Shown piece by piece: positions 33,151 through 42,439 of a DNA stretch of 44,028 nt. The position numbers were made by a program, and so were the translations under genes. The DNA comes from Parabacteroides sp. ZJ-118 (GTDB taxonomy: Bacteria > Bacteroidota > Bacteroidia > Bacteroidales > Tannerellaceae): positions 1 to 44,028 of the forward strand of contig NZ_JAAKDT010000028.1 in assembly GCF_011038785.1 (NCBI RefSeq), in the 5' to 3' direction. Under the pieces are notes generated by a model. The model saw only the letters and a program-made list of their open reading frames with translations. It ran no database searches and was not told the origin of the DNA. Numbering within the stretch: position 1 is the first letter of the stretch; each line of letters starts with the position of its first letter.

Positions 33151-35118
33151 TTATAACGATATCCGATAGACGAAGAAACTCAATGGTTGGACGGAGACTT
33201 CAGCAACGGGAGCCTCCAGTTCCACCGCTGATTCAATGGGCCTGACTGTTTCCGGTTTGCCCAATGTATTCTTCGCTTCTAAGTCTGAGGCATGTAAGAC
33301 TGTCAACTTTCCTTTATGCCTTCCGGATGAGATTCCGTTTAGGCTTAACTTGATCTGTTTGCTCTGGATGCCGGTATTGACGATTTTGATGATGAGCTCG
33401 TTTGTGCCTTTGTCGAAAGCGGCTGTAGCGAATAGCTCACTTTGCCCGGTAACGGCTTCCTTGTTCATCGTCAGGGGCAGTACGTTTGTTCCGGCATTGT
33501 GCCCGTATAATTGTTGTACATAGTAGTTGGGCGTTCTCACGATGTCTAGGTTGTCGAACCAGATTAAGTCCGGACGCCATTGCCACGCATCGACGTGTGC
33601 GAGTAAAGGGGCGTATGTGCATAATTCGACCACGTCGGCATTCCGCTCGAGACCGGTCATAAACGCAGCCTCGCATAACGCGGCCAGGAAGCTGTTCTCC
33701 CGGTTAGTCGGGTGGCAAGCATATTCTCCGGCGAATACTTTGGGGCCTTGCCGATCATACGAATCATATCGTTTGGCACTATTTAGGAACCATTCCGGCG
33801 AGCGATAGAAATGTTCATCCACCAGATCTACCTTTAAGCGTTTCATCTCCGGCCATAGATATTCGAAATCTTTTCCTTCCGAGTTAGGTCCGGAGCTGCC
33901 GATGATTTTGATCTCCGGATATCTGGCTCGGATGGCTTTCACGAACGGTTCGAGGCGTTCGGGATATAACGGTCCCCATTGCTCGTTACCGATAGCGATA
34001 AATTTCAGGTTAAAAGAAGCCGGATGCCCCATATCTGCACGTACTTTGCCCCATTGGGAGGTAACCGGGCCATTGGCGAATTCGATTAAGTCCAAGGCAT
34101 CGTCTATATAGGGTTGTAATTTATCTACCGGTACATGTTGGTCCATCCCCTCATTCTCAAACTGGCATGACAGTCCGCAATTCAATACGGGCAGGGGCTC
34201 GGCTCCGATATCTTCGCTTAATTGGAAATACTCAAAGAATCCCAAACCGTAAGATTGATAATAGTCAGGGAATTTCTTGTAAGGAAATGTATAATTCCAC
34301 CGGTTGATATTGATCGGCCGGTTTTCTACGGGGCCTACCGTGTTTTTCCATTGGTAGCGTGTGGCGATGGTTGTCCCTTCAACGATACATCCCCCCGGGA
34401 AACGAAAAAAACCCGGCTTTAGATCTTTCAACGCTTGTGCCAGATCGCGGCGTAGGCCGTTCGTGCGATTGTTGAATGTCTTTTCCGGAAAAAGGGAGAT
34501 ATGTTCCAGGTCCAAGGTGCCTGCCGTTTCCATCGTGATGCGTAGGCGTGATTGAGCCTCGGTAGCTTTGGGAGACAAGATAACGGAATATTTCTTCCAG
34601 TCTTTTCCGGTTATCTCCAGGTGCCGTGTCTCATAAATATCGTTGTCTCTATTTACCAATTCGATACGTAATTTGATCGGGTTATGGGTCTCGGTACGGG
34701 CATATAAGGAAAAGTCGTAATTTTCATCAGCCTTTATACCGATACCTTTGAAGCCTTCGTTCTCCAGACCGGTTCCGGTGATTTGCCCGGCATAAGTCAG
34801 GCGCGCGTAATGGGGGTTCTTGTCGAAACAGGGATTCTTTTCAACTATACTTACATCGCCGAAAGGTTCCCAACCTCCCCATGGATTCTCAAACTCGAAG
34901 GAGCGGTTCTTGATTAGCTCCGCGTACAATCCTCCATCTGCCCCGAAATTGATATCCTCGAAGAAGATTCCATACATGGTTGACTGGATAGGCGAACCTA
35001 TTTTCTGTACATCGATGTCAAACTCATGGACAGGTACGATGTCTTGCGCGGCCATACAATTTACTCCTGCACTGAAGAGGAATAAAGCCGCGGTTTTTTT
35101 CAGGTTCCTTCTTTTCAT
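33151..35118 (-). CDS. Alpha-L-arabinofuranosidase, GH51 family
   Basis: The 655-residue exported enzyme has a signal peptide (about 1-24), a long N-terminal part with a carbohydrate-binding-like beta region (about 75-215) and the GH51 barrel: GFFRFPGGCIVEGT, then FIAIGNEQWGPLYPE with the acid/base Glu (about 379) and KVFAGEYACHPTN with the nucleophile Glu (about 465). A C-terminal beta domain follows. GH51 enzymes remove arabinofuranose from arabinan and arabinoxylan. The AspT-type transporter lies only 26 bases upstream on the same strand, an odd partner; no SusCD genes are present. Confidence 0.93.
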   Translation of the reverse strand: MKRRNLKKTAALFLFSAGVNCMAAQDIVPVHEFDIDVQKIGSPIQSTMYGIFFEDINFGADGGLYAELIKNRSFEFENPWGGWEPFGDVSIVEKNPCFDKNPHYARLTYAGQITGTGLENEGFKGIGIKADENYDFSLYARTETHNPIKLRIELVNRDNDIYETRHLEITGKDWKKYSVILSPKATEAQSRLRITMETAGTLDLEHISLFPEKTFNNRTNGLRRDLAQALKDLKPGFFRFPGGCIVEGTTIATRYQWKNTVGPVENRPININRWNYTFPYKKFPDYYQSYGLGFFEYFQLSEDIGAEPLPVLNCGLSCQFENEGMDQHVPVDKLQPYIDDALDLIEFANGPVTSQWGKVRADMGHPASFNLKFIAIGNEQWGPLYPERLEPFVKAIRARYPEIKIIGSSGPNSEGKDFEYLWPEMKRLKVDLVDEHFYRSPEWFLNSAKRYDSYDRQGPKVFAGEYACHPTNRENSFLAALCEAAFMTGLERNADVVELCTYAPLLAHVDAWQWRPDLIWFDNLDIVRTPNYYVQQLYGHNAGTNVLPLTMNKEAVTGQSELFATAAFDKGTNELIIKIVNTGIQSKQIKLSLNGISSGRHKGKLTVLHASDLEAKNTLGKPETVRPIESAVELEAPVAEVSVQPLSFFVYRISL

Positions 35119-35144
35119 AATTCTGCTTTTCAGTAAATAAAGAT

Positions 35145-36743
35145 TTAAACAATCAAATTCGCTATCATCTGTATAAACAAGATCAGGAATACCATCGCTA
35201 TCGGATAAACTGTCGCGTAAGCCACGCTTGGGGCCGGGCTGTCTGTCATGGAATCCGCGGCGGCAAGTCCCGGAGTACTGGTCATACCGCCGGCGATTGT
35301 CCCGACTAAATCAAGAATGTTGATCTTAAAGAAATAATATCCGGCTGACACAGCTACGATCATAGGGATTATCGTTATAGCGATACCGACTCCGAATAAA
35401 GTTAAACCGCTCGATTGGAAAGTGGAAACTAGGTTTACACCGGCCGATGTCCCTACCTCGGAGAGGAATAGCAATAATCCCAATTGGCGAAGTAAGTTAT
35501 TGGCGGAACCGGACATAGACCAGATGATCGGGCCTGTTTTCCCGATGGCGCTTAATACCAAGGCAACGATAAGGATACCGCCGGTCAGTCCCGGAGAGAA
35601 TGAGAAGGAATCCGAGAAGGATATATTTAATTTCCCAAACAATACGCCTAATACGATACCCATGGCGATCGGGAGAAAGTCCGTATCCGAAAGACGTTTC
35701 TCATCATTGCCGATGAATTGGGCGAGTTCGTTTACGCTTTCTTTCTCGCCGGCGACCATCAATTTATCTCCAAACTTCAACACTAAATTAGGCTCCGGGG
35801 AAAGGTCGATTCCGCTTCGGCGTACACGGGTTACCGTACAGCCGAAAGTTCCTTGTAAATTTAAATGTCCCAGCGATTTATTGATAATGCCCTTATTGGT
35901 CAGTAACAAGGATTGCAAAGTCTGTCCGCCACTTAACGGCAAATCGCCCTCGATACGCTCTCCCAACAATAATGTCAGTTGCTCCAGGGCCTTGTCATTA
36001 CCCACGGCCTTCAATAAATCACCCTCGTGAAGCGTGGTATGGGGAGTCGGCATAGAAATGAGATTATCGTGCTTGATACGGGAGACTACCGCCCCGGTCA
36101 TGGCCCGTACCTGCAATTGTGCCAAACTCTTTCCGCAGATATTTTTATTCGTGATTTTAAACGCGGCGGTATGTAACGTGGGATATTGGCTTTTCCGTTG
36201 GACTTCCAGTGTTTTAGCCTCAGTTATCAGATCCTTGCGAAGCATCTTGGGCAATAGTTTCACGAAAAGGATCACGCCGATTACGCCGAACGGATAAGCG
36301 ATACCATAGGCGATGGATGCGGCGGAGGATTGCGTGGAGTCGATCGCTACCGCCAAACCGGGCGTACTCGTCAATGCCCCGGCGATCAGACCGACGATAC
36401 TCGGGGTATCGATATCCAAGATATACTTGAATAAGACGCCTGTCAGGCATGCCGAACCGACAATTAATAACGTCAGGATAATGAGCGTCTTGCCTTTGGA
36501 ACGGAAGGAATCGAAAAATCCGGGACCCGCCTGGATACCAATGGTGAAGATAAATAATACCAGCCCCATATTTCCTAATTCCTTCGGTATGATAACCCCG
36601 AAATGGCCGAATAGCAAGGCGATGAAAATAACTGCCGATACGTCTAGCGAAAGGCCCTTGATCTGTATCCGGCCTAGCATGAATCCAAATGCTATGATCA
36701 GAAACAGGGCAAAATAAGAAGACTGAAGTAATGTCTCAAACAT
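35145..36743 (-). CDS. AspT/YidE-family transporter with two RCK_C domains
   Basis: The 532-residue protein has two halves of five or six helices, each with a conserved pore motif (GALTSTPGLAVA, GGMTSTPGLAAA). Between them lie two TrkA-C/RCK_C-like cytoplasmic domains (about 190-275 and 280-365; the first with HDNLISMPTPHTTLHEGDL, the second with KFGDKLMVAGEKE). This is the layout of the aspartate:alanine exchanger family and of YidE/YbjL. The substrate is unknown; members in gut anaerobes may carry dicarboxylates or amino acids. It is first in a probable three-gene minus-strand operon with GH51 and the YjbR protein. Confidence 0.92.
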   Translation of the reverse strand: MFETLLQSSYFALFLIIAFGFMLGRIQIKGLSLDVSAVIFIALLFGHFGVIIPKELGNMGLVLFIFTIGIQAGPGFFDSFRSKGKTLIILTLLIVGSACLTGVLFKYILDIDTPSIVGLIAGALTSTPGLAVAIDSTQSSAASIAYGIAYPFGVIGVILFVKLLPKMLRKDLITEAKTLEVQRKSQYPTLHTAAFKITNKNICGKSLAQLQVRAMTGAVVSRIKHDNLISMPTPHTTLHEGDLLKAVGNDKALEQLTLLLGERIEGDLPLSGGQTLQSLLLTNKGIINKSLGHLNLQGTFGCTVTRVRRSGIDLSPEPNLVLKFGDKLMVAGEKESVNELAQFIGNDEKRLSDTDFLPIAMGIVLGVLFGKLNISFSDSFSFSPGLTGGILIVALVLSAIGKTGPIIWSMSGSANNLLRQLGLLLFLSEVGTSAGVNLVSTFQSSGLTLFGVGIAITIIPMIVAVSAGYYFFKINILDLVGTIAGGMTSTPGLAAADSMTDSPAPSVAYATVYPIAMVFLILFIQMIANLIV

Positions 36744-36827
36744 GTTAGATCGTTTTGATGTGAAGTTACCGGAAGCGCGAAGTTAAACTTTTTAGTCCAT
36801 TCGGGCAATGGCTTGGCCGGATTTCTG

Positions 36828-36835
36828 TACCTTTG
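36828..36835 (+). promoter_or_regulatory. -7 box of truA
   Basis: TACCTTTG matches TAnnTTTG, 40 bases before the GTG start of truA. No clear -33 box at standard spacing. Confidence 0.5.
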
Positions 36836-36875
36836 TGCCGCATTTTAGAAAAAAGATAAAACAAAGCGTATAAGC

Positions 36876-37634
36876 GTGAGACGATATTTTATATATCTGG
36901 GATATAACGGAAAGAATTTTCAAGGTTGGCAGATCCAGCCGAATGGTATGACGGTGCAGCAATCGGTGGAGGAGGCCTTAGCCATCTTGATGCGTAAGCC
37001 TGTGCCTATCGTGGGGGCTGGCCGTACCGATTCCGGGGTGCATGCCCGCTTAATGATCGCCCACTTTGATTGGGAGGAACCGATTGAGGATTTGGCTTTC
37101 CTCACGGAGAAATTAAATAGGCTTCTACCGAAGGATATCGCGGTCTATAAGATCGTGCCGGTCGTACCGGAAGCGCATGCTCGTTTCGACGCCACTTCAC
37201 GGACCTATAAGTATTATATCACGACAAAGAAAGACCCGTTTAATTATGAGTTGGTCTATAAGATTCCCGGTCGTCTGGATTTCGAAGCGATGAACGAGGC
37301 GTGTAAGGTTTTATTCGATTATATTGATTTTACGAGTTTCAGTAAGTTGCATACGGATGTAAAGACGAATAATTGCCAGATCCAACATGCGGGTTGGACG
37401 CAAGAAGGGGAGGTCTGGGTGTTTACGATCCGTGCCGACCGTTTCTTGCGCAATATGGTACGTGCGATCGTGGGTACTTTACTGGAAGTAGGAAAAGGAC
37501 GTTTGACGATAGACGGCTTCCGAGACGTGATTGAGGCAAAGGATCGTTGCAAGGCCGGAACCTCCGTGCCGGGACACGCCCTCTTCTTGGTAGATGTTAC
37601 CTATCCGGAGGAACTTTTCCGGATTCTTCCATGA
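36876..37634 (+). CDS. truA: tRNA pseudouridine(38-40) synthase
   Basis: Converts uridines 38-40 of the tRNA anticodon stem-loop to pseudouridine. The 252-residue protein has the family opening [18 protein letters not shown], the catalytic Asp motif [14 protein letters not shown] (about 46-59), [10 protein letters not shown] and the end block [15 protein letters not shown]. The start codon is GTG; no ATG fits better, because the conserved N-terminus begins right there. It is a single gene followed by its own promoter-separated neighbour. Confidence 0.96.
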   Translation: MRRYFIYLGYNGKNFQGWQIQPNGMTVQQSVEEALAILMRKPVPIVGAGRTDSGVHARLMIAHFDWEEPIEDLAFLTEKLNRLLPKDIAVYKIVPVVPEAHARFDATSRTYKYYITTKKDPFNYELVYKIPGRLDFEAMNEACKVLFDYIDFTSFSKLHTDVKTNNCQIQHAGWTQEGEVWVFTIRADRFLRNMVRAIVGTLLEVGKGRLTIDGFRDVIEAKDRCKAGTSVPGHALFLVDVTYPEELFRILP

Positions 37635-37693
37635 AAAAAACTTAAAGAACAAGTTGATCGATTTATCCCTTGTGTTGTTAGGAATGATATTCC

Positions 37694-37701
37694 TATATTT
37701 G
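37694..37701 (+). promoter_or_regulatory. -7 box of the DUF3256 gene
   Basis: TATATTTG matches TAnnTTTG; CTTG at 37669-37672 lies 21 bp upstream as a partial -33 box. The ATG is 24 bases downstream. Confidence 0.55.
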
Positions 37702-37724
37702 GGGGCGAAATAGAAAATTAGAGA

Positions 37725-38354
37725 ATGAGACGAGTTATAGTTACGTTGTTGATCTGTGTCTTCGCGTTGGGAATGAACGCGCAGGATATGGCAAATGTGT
37801 TCACGGCGATGCCGGACCAATACATCCCTCAATTGGAGCACGCTTGGCGAAAGGATTTGGTGGATCTTTATACTTCGGGAAAAGAATCCCGGCTGAAAAA
37901 TACGATGAATGGCTTCTCTACCTTGCAAAAGCTAACGAACGATTACCTTTTGCTACAGACTACGGAGCGTAGCACGGTAGAGATGAAATTACTCCCTTTA
38001 GTGAACAATACCTACGTGGTTTGTATGATCTCTACGGTAAACGGCCCGGTTCCGGATAGCCGCATCGAGTTTTTTACGACCGATTGGGAGCCTTTGGAAA
38101 CATCCGATCTGTTCACGCGGCCAACATCCGATTGGTACATCAAGCAAGGAATGGATAAGAAAGACGAAGCCTATCAAGAGGCCGTCTCACATTTGGATAT
38201 GGATTTAATTCAATATCGATTGAGTCCGGACGATCAGACTTTGACCGCCATTTATACGACTCCTCAATACCTGAGCCAAGAGGCTCGCGAGAAAATAGCG
38301 CCGTACCTCAGCGAGCCGAAAGTCTATACGTGGCAGAAATATCATTTTCAGTAA
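37725..38354 (+). CDS. DUF3256 family exported protein
   Basis: The 209-residue protein has a signal peptide (about 1-19, ending in GMNAQ) and the layout of DUF3256, a Bacteroidetes-only family: FTAMPDQYIPQLEHAWRKDL near the start, LKNTMNGFSTLQKL, DYLLLQTTERSTVEMKLLPL, and the C-terminal SPDDQTLTAIYTTPQYL. Its function is unknown. It is probably periplasmic and forms a single-gene unit. A hairpin at 38395 follows. Confidence 0.88.
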   Translation: MRRVIVTLLICVFALGMNAQDMANVFTAMPDQYIPQLEHAWRKDLVDLYTSGKESRLKNTMNGFSTLQKLTNDYLLLQTTERSTVEMKLLPLVNNTYVVCMISTVNGPVPDSRIEFFTTDWEPLETSDLFTRPTSDWYIKQGMDKKDEAYQEAVSHLDMDLIQYRLSPDDQTLTAIYTTPQYLSQEAREKIAPYLSEPKVYTWQKYHFQ

Positions 38355-38394
38355 TTCTTTCCTGATCCATCCATTCCGATAGTTCATAAGGTAG

Positions 38395-38416
38395 TACCGC
38401 AACCGGCTTTGCGGTA
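38395..38416. terminator. Short hairpin after the DUF3256 gene
   Basis: TACCGCAA and TTGCGGTA are exact complements around CCGGCT. There is no T tract, so this is a weak terminator candidate. Apart from this the 255-base gap up to the sigma-factor gene shows nothing clear. Confidence 0.4.
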
Positions 38417-38609
38417 TCACTGTGAAGAATCGTTCTATCTCGCTCTCCTTGCCCCAGCTCGATTCATAGACTCGCTTGTTAGTCTCACAAAGCTAACTGT
38501 AACATTCTAAGTCTTCCATTACAAATAAGCGGGTGGCGGATAAAGCTTTTTCCAAATAAGTTAATTCTCCATGATATGTTTTTCATCCTTTGTCGTCTTG
38601 ATTATAGAA

Positions 38610-39122
38610 ATGGAACTTGAGACGTTTAAAAAAACCGTACTACCCCTCCGGCAGAAGATGTTGAAATTCTCCCGGAGACTGGTTGAGGACACAGCCGAAG
38701 CTGAGGATGTGGTGCAAGAGGCATTCATAAAGCTTTGGTATATCCGGGAAAAACTGGATGCCTACCAGAGTGTGGAGGCGCTGGCTATGCAGGTCACGAA
38801 AAATCTCTCATTGGATAAGATAAAGTCGCGAAAGCCGCAGGGATCGGAGTTGGAGAGCGTTACATTGGTATCGGACGTGGTCAGCCCAGACGAACGACTG
38901 GAGCAAAGGGATGCCGTCGAGTGCATACGACGCTTGATCGCCCAGTTGCCCACTTTGCAGCAAACCATTATTCGGATGAAGGATGTGGAGGGCTATGAGT
39001 TAGCCGAGATCGCGGAGATTACGGCTACACCGGTCGAGAATGTCCGGGTGAATCTCTCAAGGGCTCGGAAAAAGATACGGGAACAGTTTTTACAATTAAA
39101 TAAGCAAGAAAAATGGACATAG
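38610..39122 (+). CDS. ECF-type RNA polymerase sigma factor
   Basis: The 170-residue protein has region 2 (LPLRQKMLKFSRRLVEDTAE, then AEDVVQEAFIKLWYIRE) and region 4 (RRLIAQLPTLQQTIIRMKDV, then ELAEIAEITATPVENVRVNL). It lacks regions 1 and 3, as ECF factors do. The frame is open from 38571 (an ATG-led 13-residue extension), but METFKK-like openings in homologues and the text MELETFKK support 38610. Its stop overlaps the next gene by 10 bases. That gene encodes a one-helix membrane protein, the usual place for an anti-sigma factor. Confidence 0.93.
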   Translation: MELETFKKTVLPLRQKMLKFSRRLVEDTAEAEDVVQEAFIKLWYIREKLDAYQSVEALAMQVTKNLSLDKIKSRKPQGSELESVTLVSDVVSPDERLEQRDAVECIRRLIAQLPTLQQTIIRMKDVEGYELAEIAEITATPVENVRVNLSRARKKIREQFLQLNKQEKWT

Positions 39123-39658
39123 ACGAGTTATTAAACCGATATTTTGAAGGAGAGACCTCTTCGGAAGAGGAGCGGGAACTTCGAGCCTTCTTTACTTCGG
39201 GGAATGTCCCGGACAGATGGGCGGTCTATACGCCTATGTTTGCCTATTTGGAGAGAGAGAGTCGGAAAAAGCGACAGCCGGATGAGGCATTGATCCCGAT
39301 TGATGAGGATATCCTTTCTATGCCGGATGCGGAAGAGGTGGAGGAGAAGAAGGCGTTCACCTTACGATCCGTATTGTATCTGGTATCCGGTATCGCCGCC
39401 GGTTTCTTGCTGCTTTTGGGGCTTAATCACCTGTTGAATCCGGTAGATCCCTGTTTTTGCTCGGATAATTATGTCGTTATAAACGGTCGTTGTTATACGG
39501 ATATTCATAAAGTCCGTTCCATGGCGATGGAAGCTTTGCAGGAGGTGGCCACTCCTGCCGGCGAGTATTTCCCGGAAGCGGATCGTGACGAGACCGACCG
39601 TGTGCTTATAGATAACCAACTGGACGAGCTTCGTTCTTTATTTGATGATAATGAATAA
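39113..39658 (+). CDS. Candidate membrane anti-sigma factor
   Basis: The 181-residue protein has an acidic cytoplasmic N-terminus (LLNRYFEGETSSEEERELRA, the opening seen in many Bacteroidetes anti-sigma proteins), one membrane helix (about 85-105) and a periplasmic part with three close cysteines (DPCFCSDNYVVINGRCY, about 111-128). It overlaps the sigma gene by 10 bases and the next coding frame closely follows, so coupled expression is likely. It lacks a zinc HxxxCxxC motif. The anti-sigma role is inferred from position and topology. Confidence 0.85.
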   Translation: MDIDELLNRYFEGETSSEEERELRAFFTSGNVPDRWAVYTPMFAYLERESRKKRQPDEALIPIDEDILSMPDAEEVEEKKAFTLRSVLYLVSGIAAGFLLLLGLNHLLNPVDPCFCSDNYVVINGRCYTDIHKVRSMAMEALQEVATPAGEYFPEADRDETDRVLIDNQLDELRSLFDDNE

Positions 39659-39674
39659 TAAAAACACTGTGAAT

Positions 39675-40139
39675 ATGAGACGGTTCAAATACATGTTATG
39701 GCTGCTGGTGGCGGTATTTTGCCTAATGCCTTGTGGAGTCTCGGCTGCCGAGGCACAGAGAGACTTGAGGATTCAGGAAGTCTTTCAACGATACGGCAAA
39801 AAACGTAATGTCACGATGGTGGAGTTGTCCAACGAGATGTTGGAGACGTATGGCATGACTCATTACAAGAGTATTACGATCAAGAATGATCCGGAAGCCC
39901 TGCGGTTTACCCGTCAATGTCTGGAAGCGGACCAAAAAGGGGCTCGGAAGATCAAGGAGGTGACAGACGATGGAGGGGTAGTCTCCGCTTATTACCAGTT
40001 GAAGGGGGTGGAAGCTGATATCAACCGCTTTGTCCTTTTTAAAGTCAGTAAGAAGGGGGTAATAACCTTGGTGTACATCGAGGGAGATTTGGATAGTGAT
40101 GATTTGATCACGCTATTATTTACGAAGAAAGATTTATAA
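39675..40139 (+). CDS. Exported DUF4252-like protein
   Basis: The 154-residue protein has a signal peptide (about 1-26, ending in GVSAAEAQ). The following IQEVFQRYGKKRNVTMVELS, MTHYKSITIK, ISAY-like VVSAYYQLKG and the end ITLVYIEGDLDSDDLITLLF match the general pattern of DUF4252, small Bacteroidetes proteins often encoded beside ECF sigma factors. Upstream in-frame starts (39645, 39651) exist, but only 39675 gives a clean signal peptide. It is third in the sigma-factor operon. The family assignment is by pattern, not by search. Confidence 0.82.
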   Translation: MRRFKYMLWLLVAVFCLMPCGVSAAEAQRDLRIQEVFQRYGKKRNVTMVELSNEMLETYGMTHYKSITIKNDPEALRFTRQCLEADQKGARKIKEVTDDGGVVSAYYQLKGVEADINRFVLFKVSKKGVITLVYIEGDLDSDDLITLLFTKKDL

Positions 40140-40160
40140 ACAAACAAAACAGATAGAAAG

Positions 40161-41066
40161 ATGAAAAGAATGCTTTTGGTCTTAATGGCTTGCTTCCCGG
40201 CAATAGGGTTGATGGCCGCTGAGGTTGAGTCTTTGACAAGGGATACGATTATCACCCTTGAGAAAAAGCGTATTGAGGTGAAAGATAATGGCGATCGCGT
40301 GAAAGTCAGGGTGTATGAGGTAGATGAGGATGGAGATTCCGTGGATGACGAGTTGATCTTCGAAGGACATTACCGGAACGGACAAAGCTATGAGCGCCGT
40401 AAACACGTGAAGTCTATTCATATCCCCGTGCCTACTTGGGATAAAGACCTCAATCCGCATTGGGCCGGTTTTGGAATGGGCTTCGCGAACTTCGCGGATG
40501 GGAGTTTGCATGTAAATGATGTAGACGGAGTCTCCCTTCGTAGTGGGAACTCATTGGAATATAATTTGAATGTATTGGAAAAAGCGTTCCCGTTCTCCCG
40601 GTATCGTTGGGCGGTGGTGATCGGTGCCGGCATGCGTTGGAGCCGTTACCGCATAGATACGAATGAGTATTTCAAGGAGATAGACGGTGTTACGGCTTTG
40701 CGTCCGGCTCCTGAGGGTGTTACGTTGAAAGCGAGTAAGTTGAATATCACGAGTCTGACTCTTCCGTTGTTGTTGGAATGGCAGCCTAAAAAGCGTTCGA
40801 GTGAATTCTTTTTGTCCGCGGGTGTAGTCGGTGTGGTCAAGACTTGCTCATCCTCGAAGATCGTTTATGATGATGCTTCCGGTAAGAAACATAAGGAGAA
40901 GATGGACTCTGGCATGAATATCCGTCCGGTAACCTTGGATTTCTTATTTCAAGCCGGTTGGGACTGGATCGGCCTGTACGCCAAGTATTCGCCGATCGAT
41001 CTCTTTGAAAATGGCAAAGGCCCGAAAGTACATCCGGTTTCTATCGGTTTACAATTGCATTTGTAG
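40161..41066 (+). CDS. Outer-membrane beta-barrel protein (PorT-like)
   Basis: The 301-residue protein has a signal peptide (about 1-19) and an Asp/Glu-rich segment (about 28-75). The rest looks like an eight- to ten-stranded barrel with alternating hydrophobic residues: HWAGFGMGFANFAD, WAVVIGAGMRWSRYRID, ITSLTLPLLLEWQP, FLFQAGWDWIGLYAKYSP, ending VHPVSIGLQLHL with a C-terminal aromatic/hydrophobic strand. It is the last gene of the sigma/anti-sigma/DUF4252 operon and a candidate envelope client of that sigma factor. Confidence 0.85.
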   Translation: MKRMLLVLMACFPAIGLMAAEVESLTRDTIITLEKKRIEVKDNGDRVKVRVYEVDEDGDSVDDELIFEGHYRNGQSYERRKHVKSIHIPVPTWDKDLNPHWAGFGMGFANFADGSLHVNDVDGVSLRSGNSLEYNLNVLEKAFPFSRYRWAVVIGAGMRWSRYRIDTNEYFKEIDGVTALRPAPEGVTLKASKLNITSLTLPLLLEWQPKKRSSEFFLSAGVVGVVKTCSSSKIVYDDASGKKHKEKMDSGMNIRPVTLDFLFQAGWDWIGLYAKYSPIDLFENGKGPKVHPVSIGLQLHL

Positions 41067-41158
41067 ATCGTTGAGGTTTCGCGGGATTAAAAATGTTGTA
41101 GATTAAAGAATGTGTGTTATTTCTTCATTTTGATGTGTAATTTTTCTACGCTACTTGT

Positions 41159-41166
41159 TATCTTTG
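41159..41166 (+). promoter_or_regulatory. -7 box of the DUF1232 gene
   Basis: TATCTTTG matches TAnnTTTG, 27 bases before the ATG. No -33 box at standard spacing. Confidence 0.5.
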
Positions 41167-41193
41167 TAAAAGCTGATTGAATAGGATTCGTTT

Positions 41194-41586
41194 ATGGACA
41201 CAAGAAAGATAGAGGATGTCCCTTTCGAGGAAGTACATGAGATACAAAGATATGGGACTTATTTCTCGGAGAAGAGCTTCTGGAAGAAGATAGAGCGAGT
41301 AGCGAAGAAAGTGGGGGCGACGGTATTGCGTCCTGTCTTCACGCTGTATTATATATTGCAGGATGGAGAGGTGCCACTTCAACATAAGGCTTATATAGTC
41401 GGGGCTTTAGGGTACTTTATACTGCCTTTCGACTTGATCCCGGAGAGCCTATTGCCCCTTATCGGCTTCACGGACGATGTGGCGGTAATGACTTTTGTAC
41501 TGAAAATGGTAAAGGATTGCGTCACGCCGGAGATCCGGAGAAAAGCGGATCAGAAAATACTGGATCTATTCCCTGATCCGGCTTGA
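41194..41586 (+). CDS. DUF1232 (YkvA family) small membrane protein
   Basis: The 130-residue protein carries the YkvA/DUF1232 core: VGALGYFILPFDLIPESLLP, then LIGFTDDVAVMTFVLKMV, with about two hydrophobic helices. The family is widespread and its function is unknown. It has its own -7 box, and it converges on bioD, whose stop codon lies 7 bases away on the opposite strand. Confidence 0.92.
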   Translation: MDTRKIEDVPFEEVHEIQRYGTYFSEKSFWKKIERVAKKVGATVLRPVFTLYYILQDGEVPLQHKAYIVGALGYFILPFDLIPESLLPLIGFTDDVAVMTFVLKMVKDCVTPEIRRKADQKILDLFPDPA

Positions 41587-41593
41587 TGGGGCG

Positions 41594-42274
41594 TTAAAGC
41601 AACGGTCGAATATCAGGGAGTTCCTCGCTTCCCCTTGTCATTTCCGGAAGGAGGATTAAGGGGGTCTCCGGGAATTTGGCCTTCAGATACTCCAAGGTAT
41701 TCGCCTCGATCAATGGGTCGATGCTCGGATATTGGTTGTAGACAATGGCTTTTACCTCGATGCCGTACCGCTCGCAAGCGTACAAGCTAAGCAAAGTATG
41801 ATTGATACTTCCCAGCTTGCCGGACGTGACTAGTATCAAGGGATACGCCTGTTCCTTCACATAATCGATCGTAAGGGATTCCATGTCGTTCGGAACCATT
41901 AGGCCTCCGGCTCCTTCCAGTAGTACATACTCATAGGTCTCTCGCAATCGCCGGGTGGCTTGGGTGATCGTGTCTAAATCGATACGTCTTCCATCTTTCG
42001 CCGCCGCCATATGCGGAGAGCAGGGATAGGTGAAGATATAAGGGCAAGTCAGCCCTTGCGCATCCTCGTCGGTAAAGGGGATTCCTTGGATTTGGCGGTG
42101 TGCCTCGATATCCTCCGATACGTTCTCGCATCCGGTCTGTATCATCTTCTGGGTGATCACTCTCTTTCCGGCTTTCGCCAAAGCCTTGGCGATCATACCG
42201 GTGGCCACGGTCTTTCCGACGTTCGTGTCTATGCCGGAGATAAATAAGACGTTTTCTTTCGTTTGATTACTCAT
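41594..42274 (-). CDS. bioD: Dethiobiotin synthetase
   Basis: Closes the ureido ring of dethiobiotin from diaminopelargonate, CO2 and ATP. The 226-residue protein has the P-loop FISGIDTNVGKTVATG (about 12-27), the substrate Lys region ITQKMIQTGCENVSEDIEAH, the LLEGAGGLMVPNDM loop and LVTSGKLGSINHTLLSL. No other biotin gene is in the window, so bioD is separated from bioA, bioB, bioC and bioF here. A -7 box lies far upstream (42432), giving a leader of about 150 bases. Confidence 0.96.
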   Translation of the reverse strand: MSNQTKENVLFISGIDTNVGKTVATGMIAKALAKAGKRVITQKMIQTGCENVSEDIEAHRQIQGIPFTDEDAQGLTCPYIFTYPCSPHMAAAKDGRRIDLDTITQATRRLRETYEYVLLEGAGGLMVPNDMESLTIDYVKEQAYPLILVTSGKLGSINHTLLSLYACERYGIEVKAIVYNQYPSIDPLIEANTLEYLKAKFPETPLILLPEMTRGSEELPDIRPLL

Positions 42275-42431
42275 TGTTCTGTTGTTAAAATAGTTAGTTG
42301 AATTGGTTTACACCTTTCTTGCGGCCATGCCGGAGAGGTTTACGCTTTCTCCCATTCCATACTGTTCCGCTTGACATCTCGGTAGGATGGGGCAGCAGGA
42401 ATCCGGTCTCGCCGTCCGGCACGGCACATGG

Positions 42432-42439
42432 CAAAGATA
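42432..42439 (-). promoter_or_regulatory. -7 box of bioD
   Basis: CAAAGATA on the plus strand reads TATCTTTG on the minus strand, an exact TAnnTTTG, 158 bases before the bioD start codon. Confidence 0.5.
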
